Assembly: GCA_964036665.1 (NCBI GenBank)
Contig: OZ038533.1
Coordinates: 1,350,001-1,414,000, forward strand
Direction: 5' to 3'
Source of the DNA: Gordius sp. MW1
Lineage: Eukaryota; Nematomorpha; Gordioida; Gordea; Gordiidae
DNA: 64,000 nt
Shown in pieces: positions 1 to 10,905 of the stretch; the first letter of the stretch is position 1; every line of letters starts with the position of its first letter. The position numbers and the translations under genes are program-made. Under the pieces are notes generated by a model. It saw only the letters and a list, made by a program, of their open reading frames with translations, did no database searches and was not told the origin of the DNA.

Positions 1-159
1 AAAAAATCTCAGTTATTTTATTATAATATCTGCTTTAAATTGTGTTTAAAGAAAAATTACTTACAAAAGATTTATTTTTTAACTACATTAAAATAATGCA
101 CGTTAAATGCTTTATATCCATGTCTTATTAATATTTAATTTATTATATTTTTATAATAG

Positions 160-1792
160 CACAAACCACAGCTCCTAAAAAATTAAAAAATGAGCCAAAT
201 ACAGCTAACTTAGATGCAGATGATCCATTAGAAGACGAAGAAGATGTAAATACCATTATATTCTTAAATAAACTTTTAAATGCAATAATTTGTTTCTCTG
301 ACTTGACTTTAAATTTAATAGCTTATTTTTTTAAATTTTAGAATACCTTTGGAATTAAATGTAAAGATTTCTACCTTAATTATTTGTAACAAAATAAACA
401 TAAGTGGATTTTAGCAGACCATTTGAATTTTAATTGTTTGTATTTAGCCTTCTTTTATTGCATTAATTATATATTGAGTTATAAATTGTTTATCATACAA
501 GATTTATCCTGTAAAGAACAAAAACACTTTACTTAAAGCATATGTAAGGTCATGGAGTGGTGTAGATGTTATTAAATTAAAGAAGATAAAAACTAAAAAA
601 AAATTATATGTTAATGGTTTTTGTTGACAGTGTTTCAAAAATTATTGTAATAGCAAACAGAATGTTATTTATATGTAGAAAATTATATCAATATAAAAGC
701 GATAATTATATAATGTGCATCCAATAATCTTCTGTATTAGGATGAAAATGTTAAACAAGTTGATAGTGACGAAGAAGACGATGAAGAAATGGCTGAACTC
801 ATGGCTGAATTACAAAGAATTAAGAAAGAAAGGATAGCCGAGCAAGCCAAAAAAGTATTTTTGATTTAAAATTGTTTATTATTAATTTGTCCTTTAATAG
901 CTATTAAAGTGCATATTTTGTGATTTTTAAATTGATAAAACAGCTAAATTATTAAAACTATGATAATGTGTATATAAATTGTCTGAGTTTGTGTTGTTAG
1001 TGTATATTATGGATATTATAATTGTTAGGAAATGGAATTAAAAGCCGAACAAGAAAAAATAAGGACAGAAAATATATTGAGTGGAAATCCATTATTCAAT
1101 GCACCAGCCAGCGTCTCTACCGGATTTAAAGTTAAAAGAAGGTGCACTCGCTTATAGTTTATAATTATTTTAATCTATTCAATATTTAATAGTAACAAAA
1201 GATAACTTGAATTTTTTGTTTTATTTTTTGGGGATTTTAAAGTTATTTTTCACAATGTTTTCTGTCCTGCCTTAGTGATCCAAAGCATACTATTTAAAAA
1301 TAATTTCTTCTAGCATTTTGGTCTAAAAATTTCTTTGCCAGGCTCTGCCATGCATTTCTTAATATTTGGATTAAGAATCCTTCCAACTAAATGATTTTAC
1401 TTAAGTGTTCAACATATTATTAATGAAATACATTACTCCATATATTTAGGAGGTAAGTTTGGGCTAAAACATTTGTTTGGTCTAAAAATTTAACTTTGCA
1501 GAACACTGAGGCCTATTTTTTAAATTACAGGCATATTTTTTGATATTGTCGTTTTTATAGTTTAAAGATTTAGCTTTTCCCATGAAAAAAGCTATCATGT
1601 AATAAGTAGCATATATTTTTGAATTTAAGTTTATAAATATTTTATGTTTAAAATGTTTTATTTTCTAGATGGGACGATGATGTAGTGTTTAAAAATTGTG
1701 CTAAAGGAGAAAACACGAAAACTAAGCAATTCATCAATGATGTTGTAAGATCCGATTTTCACAAAAGATTCATGGAAAAATATGTTAGATGA
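160..1792 (+). CDS. CWC15: CWC15 spliceosome-associated protein, C-terminal four exons (5' end outside window)
   Basis: This is the Cwf15/Cwc15 family, a component of the Prp19/CDC5L-associated spliceosome in the nucleus. Four exons join in frame with GT-AG introns: 160-245, 741-854, 1029-1141 and 1669-1792, where TGA ends the protein. Exon 1 holds an acidic stretch (DDPLEDEED). Exon 2 has a second acidic run followed by a charged helix ([16 protein letters not shown]). Exon 3 has the family block around ILSGNPLFN and FKVKRR. Exon 4 has the conserved end [14 protein letters not shown] and [20 protein letters not shown]. Intron phases agree at every junction (0, 0, 2). The start lies upstream of the window, so the N-terminal exons are missing. 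The reading frame is intact and looks functional. Identification rests on motif recognition and is close to certain. Confidence 0.96.
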
Positions 1793-2047
1793 AATATTTC
1801 CAAATTCTCTATTATATTTATTAATATTCCTATGGTTATTTTCACAATATCTTATAAAACATTTATCTGTATATTTTTGAAATTGTAATACATTTTAGCG
1901 AATATAAATTTGTGGTCTGTTTACATAAACTTGCCACTTTTGAATTTATTCTGATCTTTTGAACATTTATATCATGCTAACTGATATTTCATCGCATGGG
2001 TGAGCGAGCCAAATGTTGAGTTATGGACTTGCCCATGCCCATAGATA

Positions 2048-2053
2048 AATAAA
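2048..2053 (+). terminator. Probable polyadenylation signal of CWC15
   Basis: AATAAA lies 256 bases after the CWC15 stop codon in an AT-rich 3' region. It is the first good hexamer in a plausible context. This is inferred from position only. Confidence 0.45.
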
Positions 2054-4625
2054 GCGAACTTTGTTTAAAAATCATTTATATGTAAAACGTTTGATCAATG
2101 TAACTTAAAGTGATTTTCATATATAATCATTTTGTATTAGCAATTTTATAATAAAAAGACCATCTTTTTTATTGGGCTTTTTGGTCCTTCTTCTTCTATA
2201 AGATGACTTGACCTTACTGAAAGCACGCTCAGTGTGGCGCAGTGGTCAAAATTGTGAAGGGTTTATTAATTTAGATAAATTAAATAGCGATAGTTTCTTC
2301 AACATAAAAGAATTGACTTAAAATATATTAAATATTTCAATTATAATTTTATAAACCTTTAAATTAAAATGTGCATATCTCCTTTATTCAAATTTTAAAA
2401 TAGAGTTTAATAAAATTCTATTTGTTTTAACTGTCTAAGCCCAAACTCAGTCCGAATTTAGATTCTGGGTAAGCTATGGTTATTGTGTATTCTTTATATT
2501 TGACAACATGTCCATAAAATCTCAAATGTCTCCAGCTATTCACTCCTAGTTTTATGGCATTTAAGATAATATTAAATAGATTTCTAAATCGTATCGAGTA
2601 AAATTATCTTTATAAGGCGCCATCAAGAATGGTCATGCACCTTGGAATAAGTTACATATTTAGTATTTGATTAGAAAATTACAGGCATGCATACTAATTA
2701 CTAAAGAGCTATAGTAAGAACGCGAAACTTCTTGTTTATGCTATATTTTCAAGTCATATACTAAGTAAAGTTGTGTATAAATGCCAGACCAGAAGTGAGG
2801 TTTGTTTAAATTTTTCTGTCTGAATCCAGTTCCGCCTAATTTTATAACTAGATTGCCCGCTCGAACCATTTTAAGTGTCTGCCCTGCCATGTCCGTAACA
2901 TTAGAGCCGGCCACAAATGATGATATTTTAGTAGTAATTTCTTCGTTAGGTCTTATTTTCTAAAAAATTTAATTTTGGTTGTTTTGACAAAAGAACCACG
3001 ACTAATAGATATTATTCAGTCAAATTGATAGGTGACAAACTAATACCCAAAAACAAATTAATACACATGTAAAAAATCTCATTTAGCCCTCACTGCCCAG
3101 ATCTTGTTAGGCTGCCCGAATATTTGATTTATGACAGCTGGCCGTGCCGGTGTAATATCCATTTCCACGACGCTCAAAAAAATCGACATGCCAATCAAAA
3201 ATTTTTCTTAAAATTTGAAATTAAATTTCTATGGGCTAAGACAAACGTCAATCAACAGATGTTTTTATTTACTAACCTATAAAATTCACAAAAAATATTG
3301 ATTATAATTCAACCATGGTTTACAAGATTAATTAAAATTTATCATATTTGTAATTAAAAATTTTCATATTTAGCATTCTGCATTTACTTCTTTTGATATG
3401 TGTTTTTGAGCTTGAGCTGATATTGATCTATGTTTATAATTCCTTTTAAATGGCTGATATAATTTATAAAGTCAATATTGTATTTGGTACATTTAATAAC
3501 CTAAGGTATATTTGAGTGAGTATTTAAATACATTAGCTAATGATCATTATATCTGATCTATGTTTATAAGCCTATCCTTTTAATTGTAATTTTGGTAAAG
3601 CTAAATGATAAACTTAATATTGTATTGGGTACATTTATAATAACCTAAGGAATAGCTGAGTTAGTACTTGAATACATTGAGCTTGAACTAATGATTATAT
3701 CTAATCTATGTTTATAAGCCTATCCTATTAATTATTTTTATTGTCTTTAAGCTTAAAACTAAGGTAAAGTTTATAACTTAGACTAATAAAGTAAAAGATT
3801 TTTTAATAAGCTTCAAATGATTATGTGCATTTTTATACAAAACTAGAGATGAAAATACAAATGCTTGAGCTTGACTAAACTGATATTCATAATTTTCTTT
3901 CTAACCTAAATTTATAAAATACATGTGAAAAAAAAAGATTTGATAATATACTTAAATGGCTAAATTGATAGTTTGTTAGTGATTCTCTAAATTTTTATTT
4001 TTAGATAATTATGCATAGTAATTCCTTGAAATATTTTGAAAGTCTTGTGTCGTCATTTTAGTGTCTTCAAAAAAATACATGTTTTTGTGCCAAAACTAAC
4101 CTATTGAGCTTTTAGGAAGATCACGTGATATGGCATATAACTCGTTATTATGCCATATTAACCAGTAGGAATGTTCAACTAGCGTCGTCGTTTTTTAAAT
4201 GTCGACGTTTCAGATCATTACACCGGGCTTTTCGGTCTGATAAACACAACGCCAAATTAGTCTCTAATTTAAAATTGCCCCTAGATGGCAGTAAAACTTC
4301 TAATTACACTAGCTAGTCAGCAAACAATTGTCGTATTAGATTAATCAAAATTTTACTAACATTTATTCCTAGAGTTTTTGGTGGTAAACTCGGATACGAT
4401 TTTTGTTTTTTCACTTTAGTTGAAGTTATTATTATAAAAAGTTAGTTTAATTGCGAATTTCATAGATTCGGAAAAAAAATTAGGGTTACTAATAAATTGA
4501 TTGCTCTGAACAACTAAAAATTTGCTTCCTCAACCCATTCATTGTCTCATATGTAATGCCTTGCAATATATTCCTATCCCGAGCCCTCAACATCTATACA
4601 TATTATTTTTTAAAATTTATTTGTA
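2054..4625. other. Intergenic, AT-rich, with repeat relics
   Basis: I see no gene here. Around 2780-3150 are scattered CCCG/GCCC-rich words resembling the GC-rich hAT-like family seen better at 46493-47280, heavily decayed. At 3415-3790 is an imperfect tandem repeat (separate entry). At about 4230-4310 is a stretch shared with the inverted-repeat element in the abLIM intron at 59527-59652 (shared words AAATTAGTCTCTAATTTAA and TAGATGGC). Confidence 0.5.
3415..3790. repeat. Imperfect tandem repeat, unit about 140-150 bp, two to three copies
   Basis: The words GATCTATGTTTATAA and TAATAACCTAAGG recur in the same order, with TTGAGCTTGA near unit ends. Copies are diverged by point changes and small indels. 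No coding potential. Confidence 0.6.
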
Positions 4626-4786
4626 CATGGGCGTAGCCAGAGGGAGGCAAGAAGGGGCAGCTGCCCCCCTCTAAATCCAAAAATTTGTTAAAATTTAGCC
4701 AAAAAATTTAAAGAATTGTTATTTTGCCCCTCTTTGAATCATTATTGCCCCCCCCCCCTCTAATTCCAATACTGGCCAGGCCCGTG
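4626..4786. mobile_element. hAT-type MITE, family 1 (TIR CATGGGCGTAGCCAG)
   Basis: About 160 bp with terminal inverted repeats: left CATGGGCGTAGCCAG, right a degraded copy ending CCCGTG. The inside contains the family's TTTGCCCCTC and CTCTAATTCCAAT blocks. The flanks share only TTTGTA, so the target duplication is imperfect here. No coding capacity. Confidence 0.8.
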
Positions 4787-5592
4787 TTTGTAATTTTTCT
4801 GGTGGTGGCGATCATTACTTGTCCTTTTAAAAATTTTTGGAGATTAAAGTTGTTGATTCATATAATTCAGAAGATTTTTTTAAAGTATATAACCAATAGA
4901 TCAAATAATTTAATATAAAACGTGCAAATTAATAGTAGTTGTAAGAGGTTAATTACACTAATCGATTTGATCAAATTTACTAATTATAATTAAAAAATAA
5001 TAGATTAATGAATTATTAAAAACCGATTTTTAAAGAACCCAATTTCTTTCATTAAAGATTACCTTAAACAATGGCACACTGAGGGTGTCGCTTTTTCGAT
5101 TTTTTTTTTTTGGGGGGGGGGGGGGGGGTAATAGCGTGGGTGGCATTATATTTATTTAAGTATGCAACATGATGTAGGTAACAGCAGTGGCGTACGCAAG
5201 GGGGTGGTTTTGGGGTTCGAACCCCCCCCCCCCCCGCGGATTTCGGGAAAAATATTTTTTTATTTTTTAATATAGCATTATATAATAAATATTATGAAAT
5301 GAGTGATACTTAATTAAATATGAGCACTTATATTTAACAACCATTAAGTATTTTTACGCGTTAATATATTTTTCCAGAATTTTCCTTGTGGTTATAAAAA
5401 GTAAGCATTTCATATTCCTCGATTAATTTGAATAAAAGAAAAGGCACCAGTGGCGTACGCAAGGGGAGGGTTTTGGGGTTCAACCCCCCCCCCCCCCCCC
5501 CCGCGGACAAATATTTACAAAACTTATGTAAAATACAAAATTTAATAAGTACGATAGCGGCGTAATACTCAATTTTACTTCACTAAATAAAT
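4787..5592. other. Intergenic with poly-G/poly-C element ends
   Basis: No gene. A T10G18-like run lies at about 5100-5128. Two near-identical short cassettes begin at 5187 and 5450 with the word CAGTGGCGTACGCAAGGGG, followed by GGTTTTGGGGTTC and a long C tract ending CGCGGA. They look like terminal pieces of one element family; relics with GCGTACGCCC also occur near 15070 and 25900. Confidence 0.55.
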
Positions 5593-5752
5593 CATGGGCG
5601 TAGCCAAGGGGGGCAGGGAGGGACGGCTGCTCCCCTCCAAATGGAAAAATTTGTTGATATATATTAAAATTATGGCTAAAATTTCAAAAAATGTTCATTT
5701 TGCCCCTCCCTAAATCTGCCCTCCTCTAATTCCAATGCTGGCTAAGCCCATG
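5593..5752. mobile_element. hAT-type MITE, family 1, with perfect 8-bp target duplication
   Basis: Terminal inverted repeats CATGGGCGTAGCCAAG and CTGGCTAAGCCCATG enclose 160 bp. The direct repeat AAATAAAT flanks it at 5585-5592 and 5753-5760. An 8-bp duplication and a CA terminus are typical of hAT transposons. Non-coding. Confidence 0.9.
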
Positions 5753-5760
5753 AAATAAAT

Positions 5761-6385
5761 GATTTTTTTAGAAAAGAATTATTTGTGCCGACAAGTAACA
5801 AAAAATTCAATTCCCATATCTTTATATTAATGAGAATAATGTTGCGAATAAAAAAAATTTACATAAGGTGACAGAACATCAGAAATAACGCTATTCATAA
5901 ATTAATTATTGTACCCACTAAGAATTTAAAAAAAATCAATTTTGGATGTATTTTGAGCCCCAATCGGGCTTCAGAATATTCCTGCATCTTGGTTACTACT
6001 AAAATGATCGGGCTTCTCAAATTATATTTTAAATAAATTTTCTAAACTGCAAAGCCCAGAATTTCATAAATTAAAAAATATGATAATTCCATCATTGCAA
6101 AATAATTTTATTTTCAACAAATCATTTATCAAAATTTTTATGGTTTTTCTAACTTATTAACGATTAAATTTATTGTATGTTACGAGAAAAATTCAGATTC
6201 TGAATTCATAATTTGTTTAAAATTTACAGGGCTTGAAAAGACTATTTTTTAAGACGGGCATAACAAAAACACCAAGCTTGGATTGAGCTCAGCCCAATGA
6301 AAAACAATTAACAGGACTCTAAATTCGGCCTAAGCAGGTGTTATTAATAACAAATTTATAACCATAAATGTTAATCTACACCTAA
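5761..6385. other. Intergenic AT-rich spacer
   Basis: No gene or clear repeat boundary is visible between the MITE and the foldback element. Confidence 0.5.
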
Positions 6386-6393
6386 CACAGGCA

Positions 6394-6850
6394 TATAGTT
6401 GTTAAATTGCTAACTTTAGCAATGCTAACTATGTGCTATGCTCGAGCACAAACACTAGCTGGGTAATATGCTAACACAATGAGTGCTAAGCTAACTGTTC
6501 GGTGCAATAGTTTTAACAGTAGCACGTAAAAATGCTCGAGAGGTTAGTCGATAGCAGCCAAATCTGTTAAAAAATTTAGCAGGAGCTCGAGCAGTAAATT
6601 CGAGCAGATAGTAGATTGAATTGCTTTTGTTAAACTATTTTAGTTACTTACAACATTTGCTCATGGTATATTATAAAGTTATTATATTATAGTTTTATAA
6701 GAAATTAAGCATGTTGAGCATAAATGATGGATTGCACGATAATAAGATGAGATTGTATATTTGATTTTTTACTTGACATGTTATTGTATACATTTTGAGT
6801 TTTTAGGTATAAATATTTTGTACAGGTGGTTAAATAAATATATATGGGGT
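6394..6850. repeat. Left unique arm of the foldback element
   Basis: It is complementary to the right-arm pieces 14467-14566 and about 12006-12355, which are contiguous once the nested element is removed. It is rich in CTCGAG and GCTCGAGCA words. Arm identity is high but not perfect: there are small substitutions and an altered block near 6414-6455. Confidence 0.85.
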
Positions 6851-7357
6851 AAATGTCATAATCTTTGTTTATGATGCGATTTAAATTTTTTTTTCAAATT
6901 TTGACTCACTAAGAGTTTAAAAAATGTTTTTCAACTTTGAAATTAAGATTTTTAAAAGTTTAGCGGTCGCCCAGGTGGCAAATGTCATAATCTATGTTTA
7001 TGATGCGATTTAAATTTATTTTTGAAATTGTGACTCACTAAGAACTTAAAAAATGTTTTTCACCTTTGAAATTAAGATTTTTAAAAGTTTAGCGGTCGCC
7101 CAGGTGACAAATGTCATAATCTATGTTTATTATGCGATTTAAATTTTTTTTTCAAATTGTGACTCACTAAGAACTTAAAAAATGTTTTTCACCTTTGAAA
7201 TTAAGATTTTTAAAAGTTTAGCGGTCGCCCAGGTGACAAATGTCATAATCTATGTTTATTATGCGATTTAAATTTTTTTTTCAAATTGTGACTCACTAGG
7301 AGCTTAAAAAATGTTTTCACCTTTGAAATTAAGATTTTTGAAAGTTTAGCGGTCAGG
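6851..7357. repeat. Forward array of 129-bp units, left arm
   Basis: The word AAATGTCATA starts at 6851, 6980, 7109 and 7238, an exact 129-bp period. Each unit contains GATGCGATTTAAATTT, GACTCACTA and TTTAGCGGTCGCCCAGGTG. The fourth unit is truncated near 7357. Non-coding. Confidence 0.92.
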
Positions 7358-7510
7358 TGCGATTTAAAATTTTTACTAATAGATGGCGAAAATTTTGTAT
7401 TCATCGGGTTCGGGTTTTAAGGGTATTTTTAAAATGGGTTCGGGTTCCGTAAAACATCGGGTTTTACCCGGCGGGTTCAGGGGTTGGGACGAACCCCTGC
7501 GGCAAACTGT
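7358..7510. other. Central spacer of the foldback element
   Basis: About 150 bp between the arms, G-richer than the arms, with repeated GGGTTCGGGTT words and a GGTTTTACCCGGCGGGTTC patch. A 65-codon frame runs across it but has no recognisable domain. It is probably the remnant of whatever the element once carried. Confidence 0.6.
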
Positions 7511-7775
7511 TAAAATCTTAATTTTAAAGGAGAAAAACATTATTGAGCTCTCAGTGAGTCACAATTTGATCGCATCATAAATGAAGATTATGACATTTGT
7601 CACCTGGGCGACCGCTAAACTTTAAAAAATCTTAATTTCAAAGGTGAAAAACATTTTTTAGGCTTTCAGTGAGTCACAATTTGAAAAAAAAATTTAAATC
7701 GCATCATAAATGTAGATTATGACATTTGTCACCTGGGCGACCGCTAAACTTTCAAAAATCTTTTTTCAAAGTTGA

Positions 7776-7780
7776 AAAAG
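7776..7780. repeat. Target-site duplication AAAAG, left copy
   Basis: Identical to 11413-11417 on the other side of the LTR element. Five bases is the usual duplication for Ty3/Gypsy integrases. Confidence 0.85.
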
Positions 7781-7814
7781 TGTGGTAATCGCCGTACGTC
7801 TATCTATTCAGTTA

Positions 7815-7953
7815 CTGGTGCGCGTTACACGTCAATCACGTCAAGTCATGTATTGGTGCGCGTTACACGTCAATCACGTCAAGTCATGTACTGGTGCGCG
7901 TTACACGTCAATCACGTCAGATCATTTACTGGTGCGCGTTATACGTCAATGGG
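7815..7953 (+). promoter_or_regulatory. 38-bp tandem repeats with ACGTCA words in U3 of the LTR
   Basis: A unit beginning TACTGGTGCGCG and containing CACGTCAATCACGTCAAG repeats nearly four times with a 38-bp period, and again in the 3' LTR. Each unit carries two ACGTCA words, the half-site of CRE/ATF-type sites. Position upstream of the TATA box suggests an enhancer-like role; this is inferred. Confidence 0.6.
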
Positions 7954-8014
7954 GGAGTTATCAATATTGTTGTTTTGAAGTTGTGGTGTGTTGTGTTGGT
8001 GTGGAGAAACACGA

Positions 8015-8022
8015 TATATAAA
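8015..8022 (+). promoter_or_regulatory. TATA box of the 5' LTR
   Basis: TATATAAA lies downstream of the 38-bp repeats and about 270 bases before the LTR end. The same word occurs in the 3' LTR near 11140. It is a plausible start point for the genomic transcript. Confidence 0.6.
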
Positions 8023-8301
8023 AGCTGAAGACAACACACTCAGATTCACTTATCACTTATCCATTTTGATCTCATTATATATAACTCTCTCCCACTCGTC
8101 AACGTACTTACACCCTCTCCTCATTTTTGCACCAATTTAAACGTAGCCATTTTCGCTTAATACTTCCATAACTTTGGTCATTTAATTGTAAATTATTTCG
8201 TGTAAACTTTCTGTTATCCTTGGAAATTATGTAAGCACTGATTACTTACAATTTAATAATCTATAAAAACATAATGATATATTACAGGATTACGTCTAAC
8301 T

Positions 8302-10122
8302 ATGAAAAAATGCATGATCGGAGTGACAGAAGTGACATTCTTAGGGCACGTTATTGCATGTGGGAAAATACGCCCTCTGGGTAGTAATGTGGCTGCGATT
8401 TTAAAGATACGAGCCCCAACTAACAAGAAGGAGGTCTTGTCTTTCATGGGGTCTGTGAATTATTATCGCAAGTTTATACCGCATTGCTCGGAGGTAGCAG
8501 CTCCCGTGCATAGGTTAACTAAAGACAACGTGCGTTTTGTTTGGTCCGATAGAGAACAGGTAGCTTTCGAGAAGTTGAAAAACTTGTTGGGAAGCGACCC
8601 AGTTCTGGTGTGTTTTAATCGTAACCTTCCCATAGGGTTGGCGGTTGACGCATCGAAGAGTGGTATAGGTGGCATGCTCTTTCATGTTATTAAAGGAATA
8701 GAGCGGCCGATACTATTTTTTTCACGTAAATTGACCGCGGCAGAGCTTAATTATTCTGTAATAGAAAAAGAGGCTTTAGCTGTAGTGTTTGCGTTAAATA
8801 AATGTCGTGAATATCTTATTGGTCGTAAGTTTAAAATCTTTACTGACCATAAACCACTAGTTCCTCTTTTTGCGAAGTGTAATGGTAGTTTGTTGCTAAG
8901 CCCTAGGTTACAAAAATGGTTGTTGTTCTTAGGTAACTTTGACGTAACCTTGGAGTACAAAAAGGGTGCAACGAACTATGTACCAGACACATTATCGCGC
9001 TTAGGTGAGAGCGATGAAGCGGCACCTAAGGAGGAACTAGAGGGTGAGAATTATTTGATTAATGTCATAACTCAAGCTTTTCCGTCAGTTAACCTTAAGG
9101 AGGAGGTGAACAAGGACGAGGAGTTGCATGGGGTTACTAAATACTTGAATGGTCAGGCGACAATCGAGGAGGTCGCTAGGTGTTATCGTGGCGTGGTTAA
9201 TGAACTCTATCTTGACAATGGGGTTGTACTACGTGGCGAACGCAAAGTGATTCCACGGGCGTTGCGATCACAAGTGTTGGAATTATTGCATGCTGGACAT
9301 AACGGCGCGTCTAAAATGAAAGCAATGGCGCGTAATTATGTTTGGTGGCCTAAAATGGGCGCTGATATTGGCATGTATGGGCGTAAATGTACTGCGTGTA
9401 GTAAAAATGCGTGCATGCCCAAGCACGATAAACAAGCTAGGTGGCCGCGGGCTCGAAACGTTTGGGACCGGGTACATCTAGACTTTTTCGACTTTGATTC
9501 GAAACAATATCTTTTACTGGTGGACGCGGCTTCGAGTTGGGTTGAATTTCAACGCGTCACGAAGCTGTCTACCGGGGTGGTTATTGATTTTTTAAAGAAT
9601 TTAATGGGCGCTTATGGTATCCCGAGGTATATAGTATCCGATAACGGTACTGCCTTTACTAGCGCCGAGTTTAAGGTGTTTTGCGGTAAATGGGGTATAC
9701 TGCATTTATTAACACCTCCATATCACCCAAGTTCTAACGGGTTGGCGGAGCGACATGTTGCGATCGTTAAGAAATGGTTGAAAAATGAGAAGGTAGAGAA
9801 GGACGGCATATGGATGTATAGATTATTATATAATGCGTCCGCTCGCTTTCCGTGTCGCGCCCCTGTTAGTAAAATATTTTTAAATAGATTACCTCACGTG
9901 CCGATCGATGTGTGGGTGGACTCCGATTTAACAACTAGCGAGTCCGCTCCCAGTCGGTACGAAGTTGGTAATTTAGTATGGGCTCGCGTGTGTCGTGGAA
10001 CCGAGCGGTGGTTGGAAGCTGTGGTGAAATCCCACGTGGGCTCAAAAGCCTACGAGGTTGAGTTTACGGGCTCTAATAACCGCACGGTTAGACACGAGGA
10101 GCAATTACGGTTGCGATGTTAA
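8302..10122 (+). CDS. Gypsy Pol fragment: RT C-terminus, RNase H, integrase
   Basis: 606 codons without a stop. Residues 1-60 are the end of a Gypsy RT (FLGHVI, then SFMGSVNYYRKFIP). RNase H covers about 110-235, with acidic residues at D116 (VDASKSG) and D182 (FTDHKPL). The integrase follows: an HHCC zinc module near 330-375 (HAGHNGASKM, CTACSK), then a core with D394, D447 and E483, giving the exact D,D(35)E spacing. A C-terminal domain ends at residue 606. The frame continues upstream only to the LTR edge (five codons), so ATG 8302 is simply the first one available. RT catalytic YxDD, protease and Gag are missing. Integrase may still be active. Confidence 0.93.
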   Translation: MKKCMIGVTEVTFLGHVIACGKIRPLGSNVAAILKIRAPTNKKEVLSFMGSVNYYRKFIPHCSEVAAPVHRLTKDNVRFVWSDREQVAFEKLKNLLGSDPVLVCFNRNLPIGLAVDASKSGIGGMLFHVIKGIERPILFFSRKLTAAELNYSVIEKEALAVVFALNKCREYLIGRKFKIFTDHKPLVPLFAKCNGSLLLSPRLQKWLLFLGNFDVTLEYKKGATNYVPDTLSRLGESDEAAPKEELEGENYLINVITQAFPSVNLKEEVNKDEELHGVTKYLNGQATIEEVARCYRGVVNELYLDNGVVLRGERKVIPRALRSQVLELLHAGHNGASKMKAMARNYVWWPKMGADIGMYGRKCTACSKNACMPKHDKQARWPRARNVWDRVHLDFFDFDSKQYLLLVDAASSWVEFQRVTKLSTGVVIDFLKNLMGAYGIPRYIVSDNGTAFTSAEFKVFCGKWGILHLLTPPYHPSSNGLAERHVAIVKKWLKNEKVEKDGIWMYRLLYNASARFPCRAPVSKIFLNRLPHVPIDVWVDSDLTTSESAPSRYEVGNLVWARVCRGTERWLEAVVKSHVGSKAYEVEFTGSNNRTVRHEEQLRLRC

Positions 10123-10172
10123 TGGGTTATCTTTGATATGCGATAATATGTATATTTATTATTGTGCATTAG

Positions 10173-10790
10173 ATGGACATTATCGCATCATGGTGCCGGT
10201 TCAGGGTGGAAGTGGAAGTGATTGATCCGCTTTACGCCCCGACGGACCTTTACGTATCGTTCGTGGTGGGCCGAGAGGGTATCCCTCATATGGTAAGCTT
10301 CCACGAACGAAGATATTCCCAGGGGGGTGCCCCGCAGCCCGGGAGTAGAGAACGAGGTGGTAGAATCAGTCGAGGAGGACGCGCTGGGGGCAGCGGAACC
10401 TCGACTGCTGGGGTTCGAAGGGATCCCAGAGAAGTCCTTCCGCCGGTTCGCCCGGTCCGAGGGGGCACGGTGATTGCCCCGACGGCGGCGCGCGGAGGGC
10501 GACGCAGGGCTGCCCGAAGGTGGTGTAGTTTGTGCCTACGCCGGCATCGGAGGGCCGCGTGTGGAGGCACAACGGTAACACCGCCGGGGGCGCCTAGTGT
10601 CTCGTCGATAGGGTCTGTAAACGCCGGCGTGGGTGAGGCTGCTATCAGTGTAGCGATGCACCTTGACCCACCCGATGTCGTGAATACGGACGCGGTACTG
10701 GCGCCGATGGCGACGGTAACGCTGTTAGAATACGATCTAGCGGTTCGAGAATCAAAGCGAGGGGGTCAGCCAGACGGCAATAATGGGTAG
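10173..10790 (+). CDS. Open frame downstream of Gypsy pol, function unknown
   Basis: 205 codons between pol and the 3' LTR, in the position where some Gypsy elements carry a third ORF. It is markedly GC-richer than the surroundings and rich in Gly, Arg and Pro. I recognise no signal peptide, fusion-type segment or transmembrane helix, so I do not call it an envelope gene. A 94-codon antisense frame overlaps it, which GC-rich sequence produces easily. It may be the tail of a longer Pol or Gag-like product, or non-coding. Confidence 0.35.
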   Translation: MDIIASWCRFRVEVEVIDPLYAPTDLYVSFVVGREGIPHMVSFHERRYSQGGAPQPGSRERGGRISRGGRAGGSGTSTAGVRRDPREVLPPVRPVRGGTVIAPTAARGGRRRAARRWCSLCLRRHRRAACGGTTVTPPGAPSVSSIGSVNAGVGEAAISVAMHLDPPDVVNTDAVLAPMATVTLLEYDLAVRESKRGGQPDGNNG

Positions 10791-10905
10791 CAAGTGCGGA
10801 TCCAATGACGTCTATCGGGGAGGCCGTTCCCGTACCTTACGGCCCGCTACATTTTTTCTTGACTCCCGCTCCCGTCCTCTTTGGGGTCTTTCTTAAAGGG
10901 GATAA

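Larger units (their letters stand above)
7781..8286 (+). repeat. 5' LTR of the Gypsy element
   Basis: It starts TGTGGTAATC and ends TATTACA. It differs from the 3' LTR at roughly ten positions, including small indels and a small cluster just before the end. It contains a tandem repeat and a TATA box (separate entries). Confidence 0.92.

Noticed and set aside
5205..5240. tRNA T-arm-like GGTTCGAACCCC
   Set aside because: No acceptor or anticodon stem around it; it belongs to the poly-C repeat cassette.
10286..10570. 94-codon antisense frame
   Set aside because: An expected by-product of GC-rich sequence; no domain.
10173..10790. Retroviral-type envelope gene downstream of Gypsy pol
   Set aside because: No signal peptide, transmembrane segment or furin-like site is visible; the frame is Gly/Arg/Pro-rich and may be non-coding.
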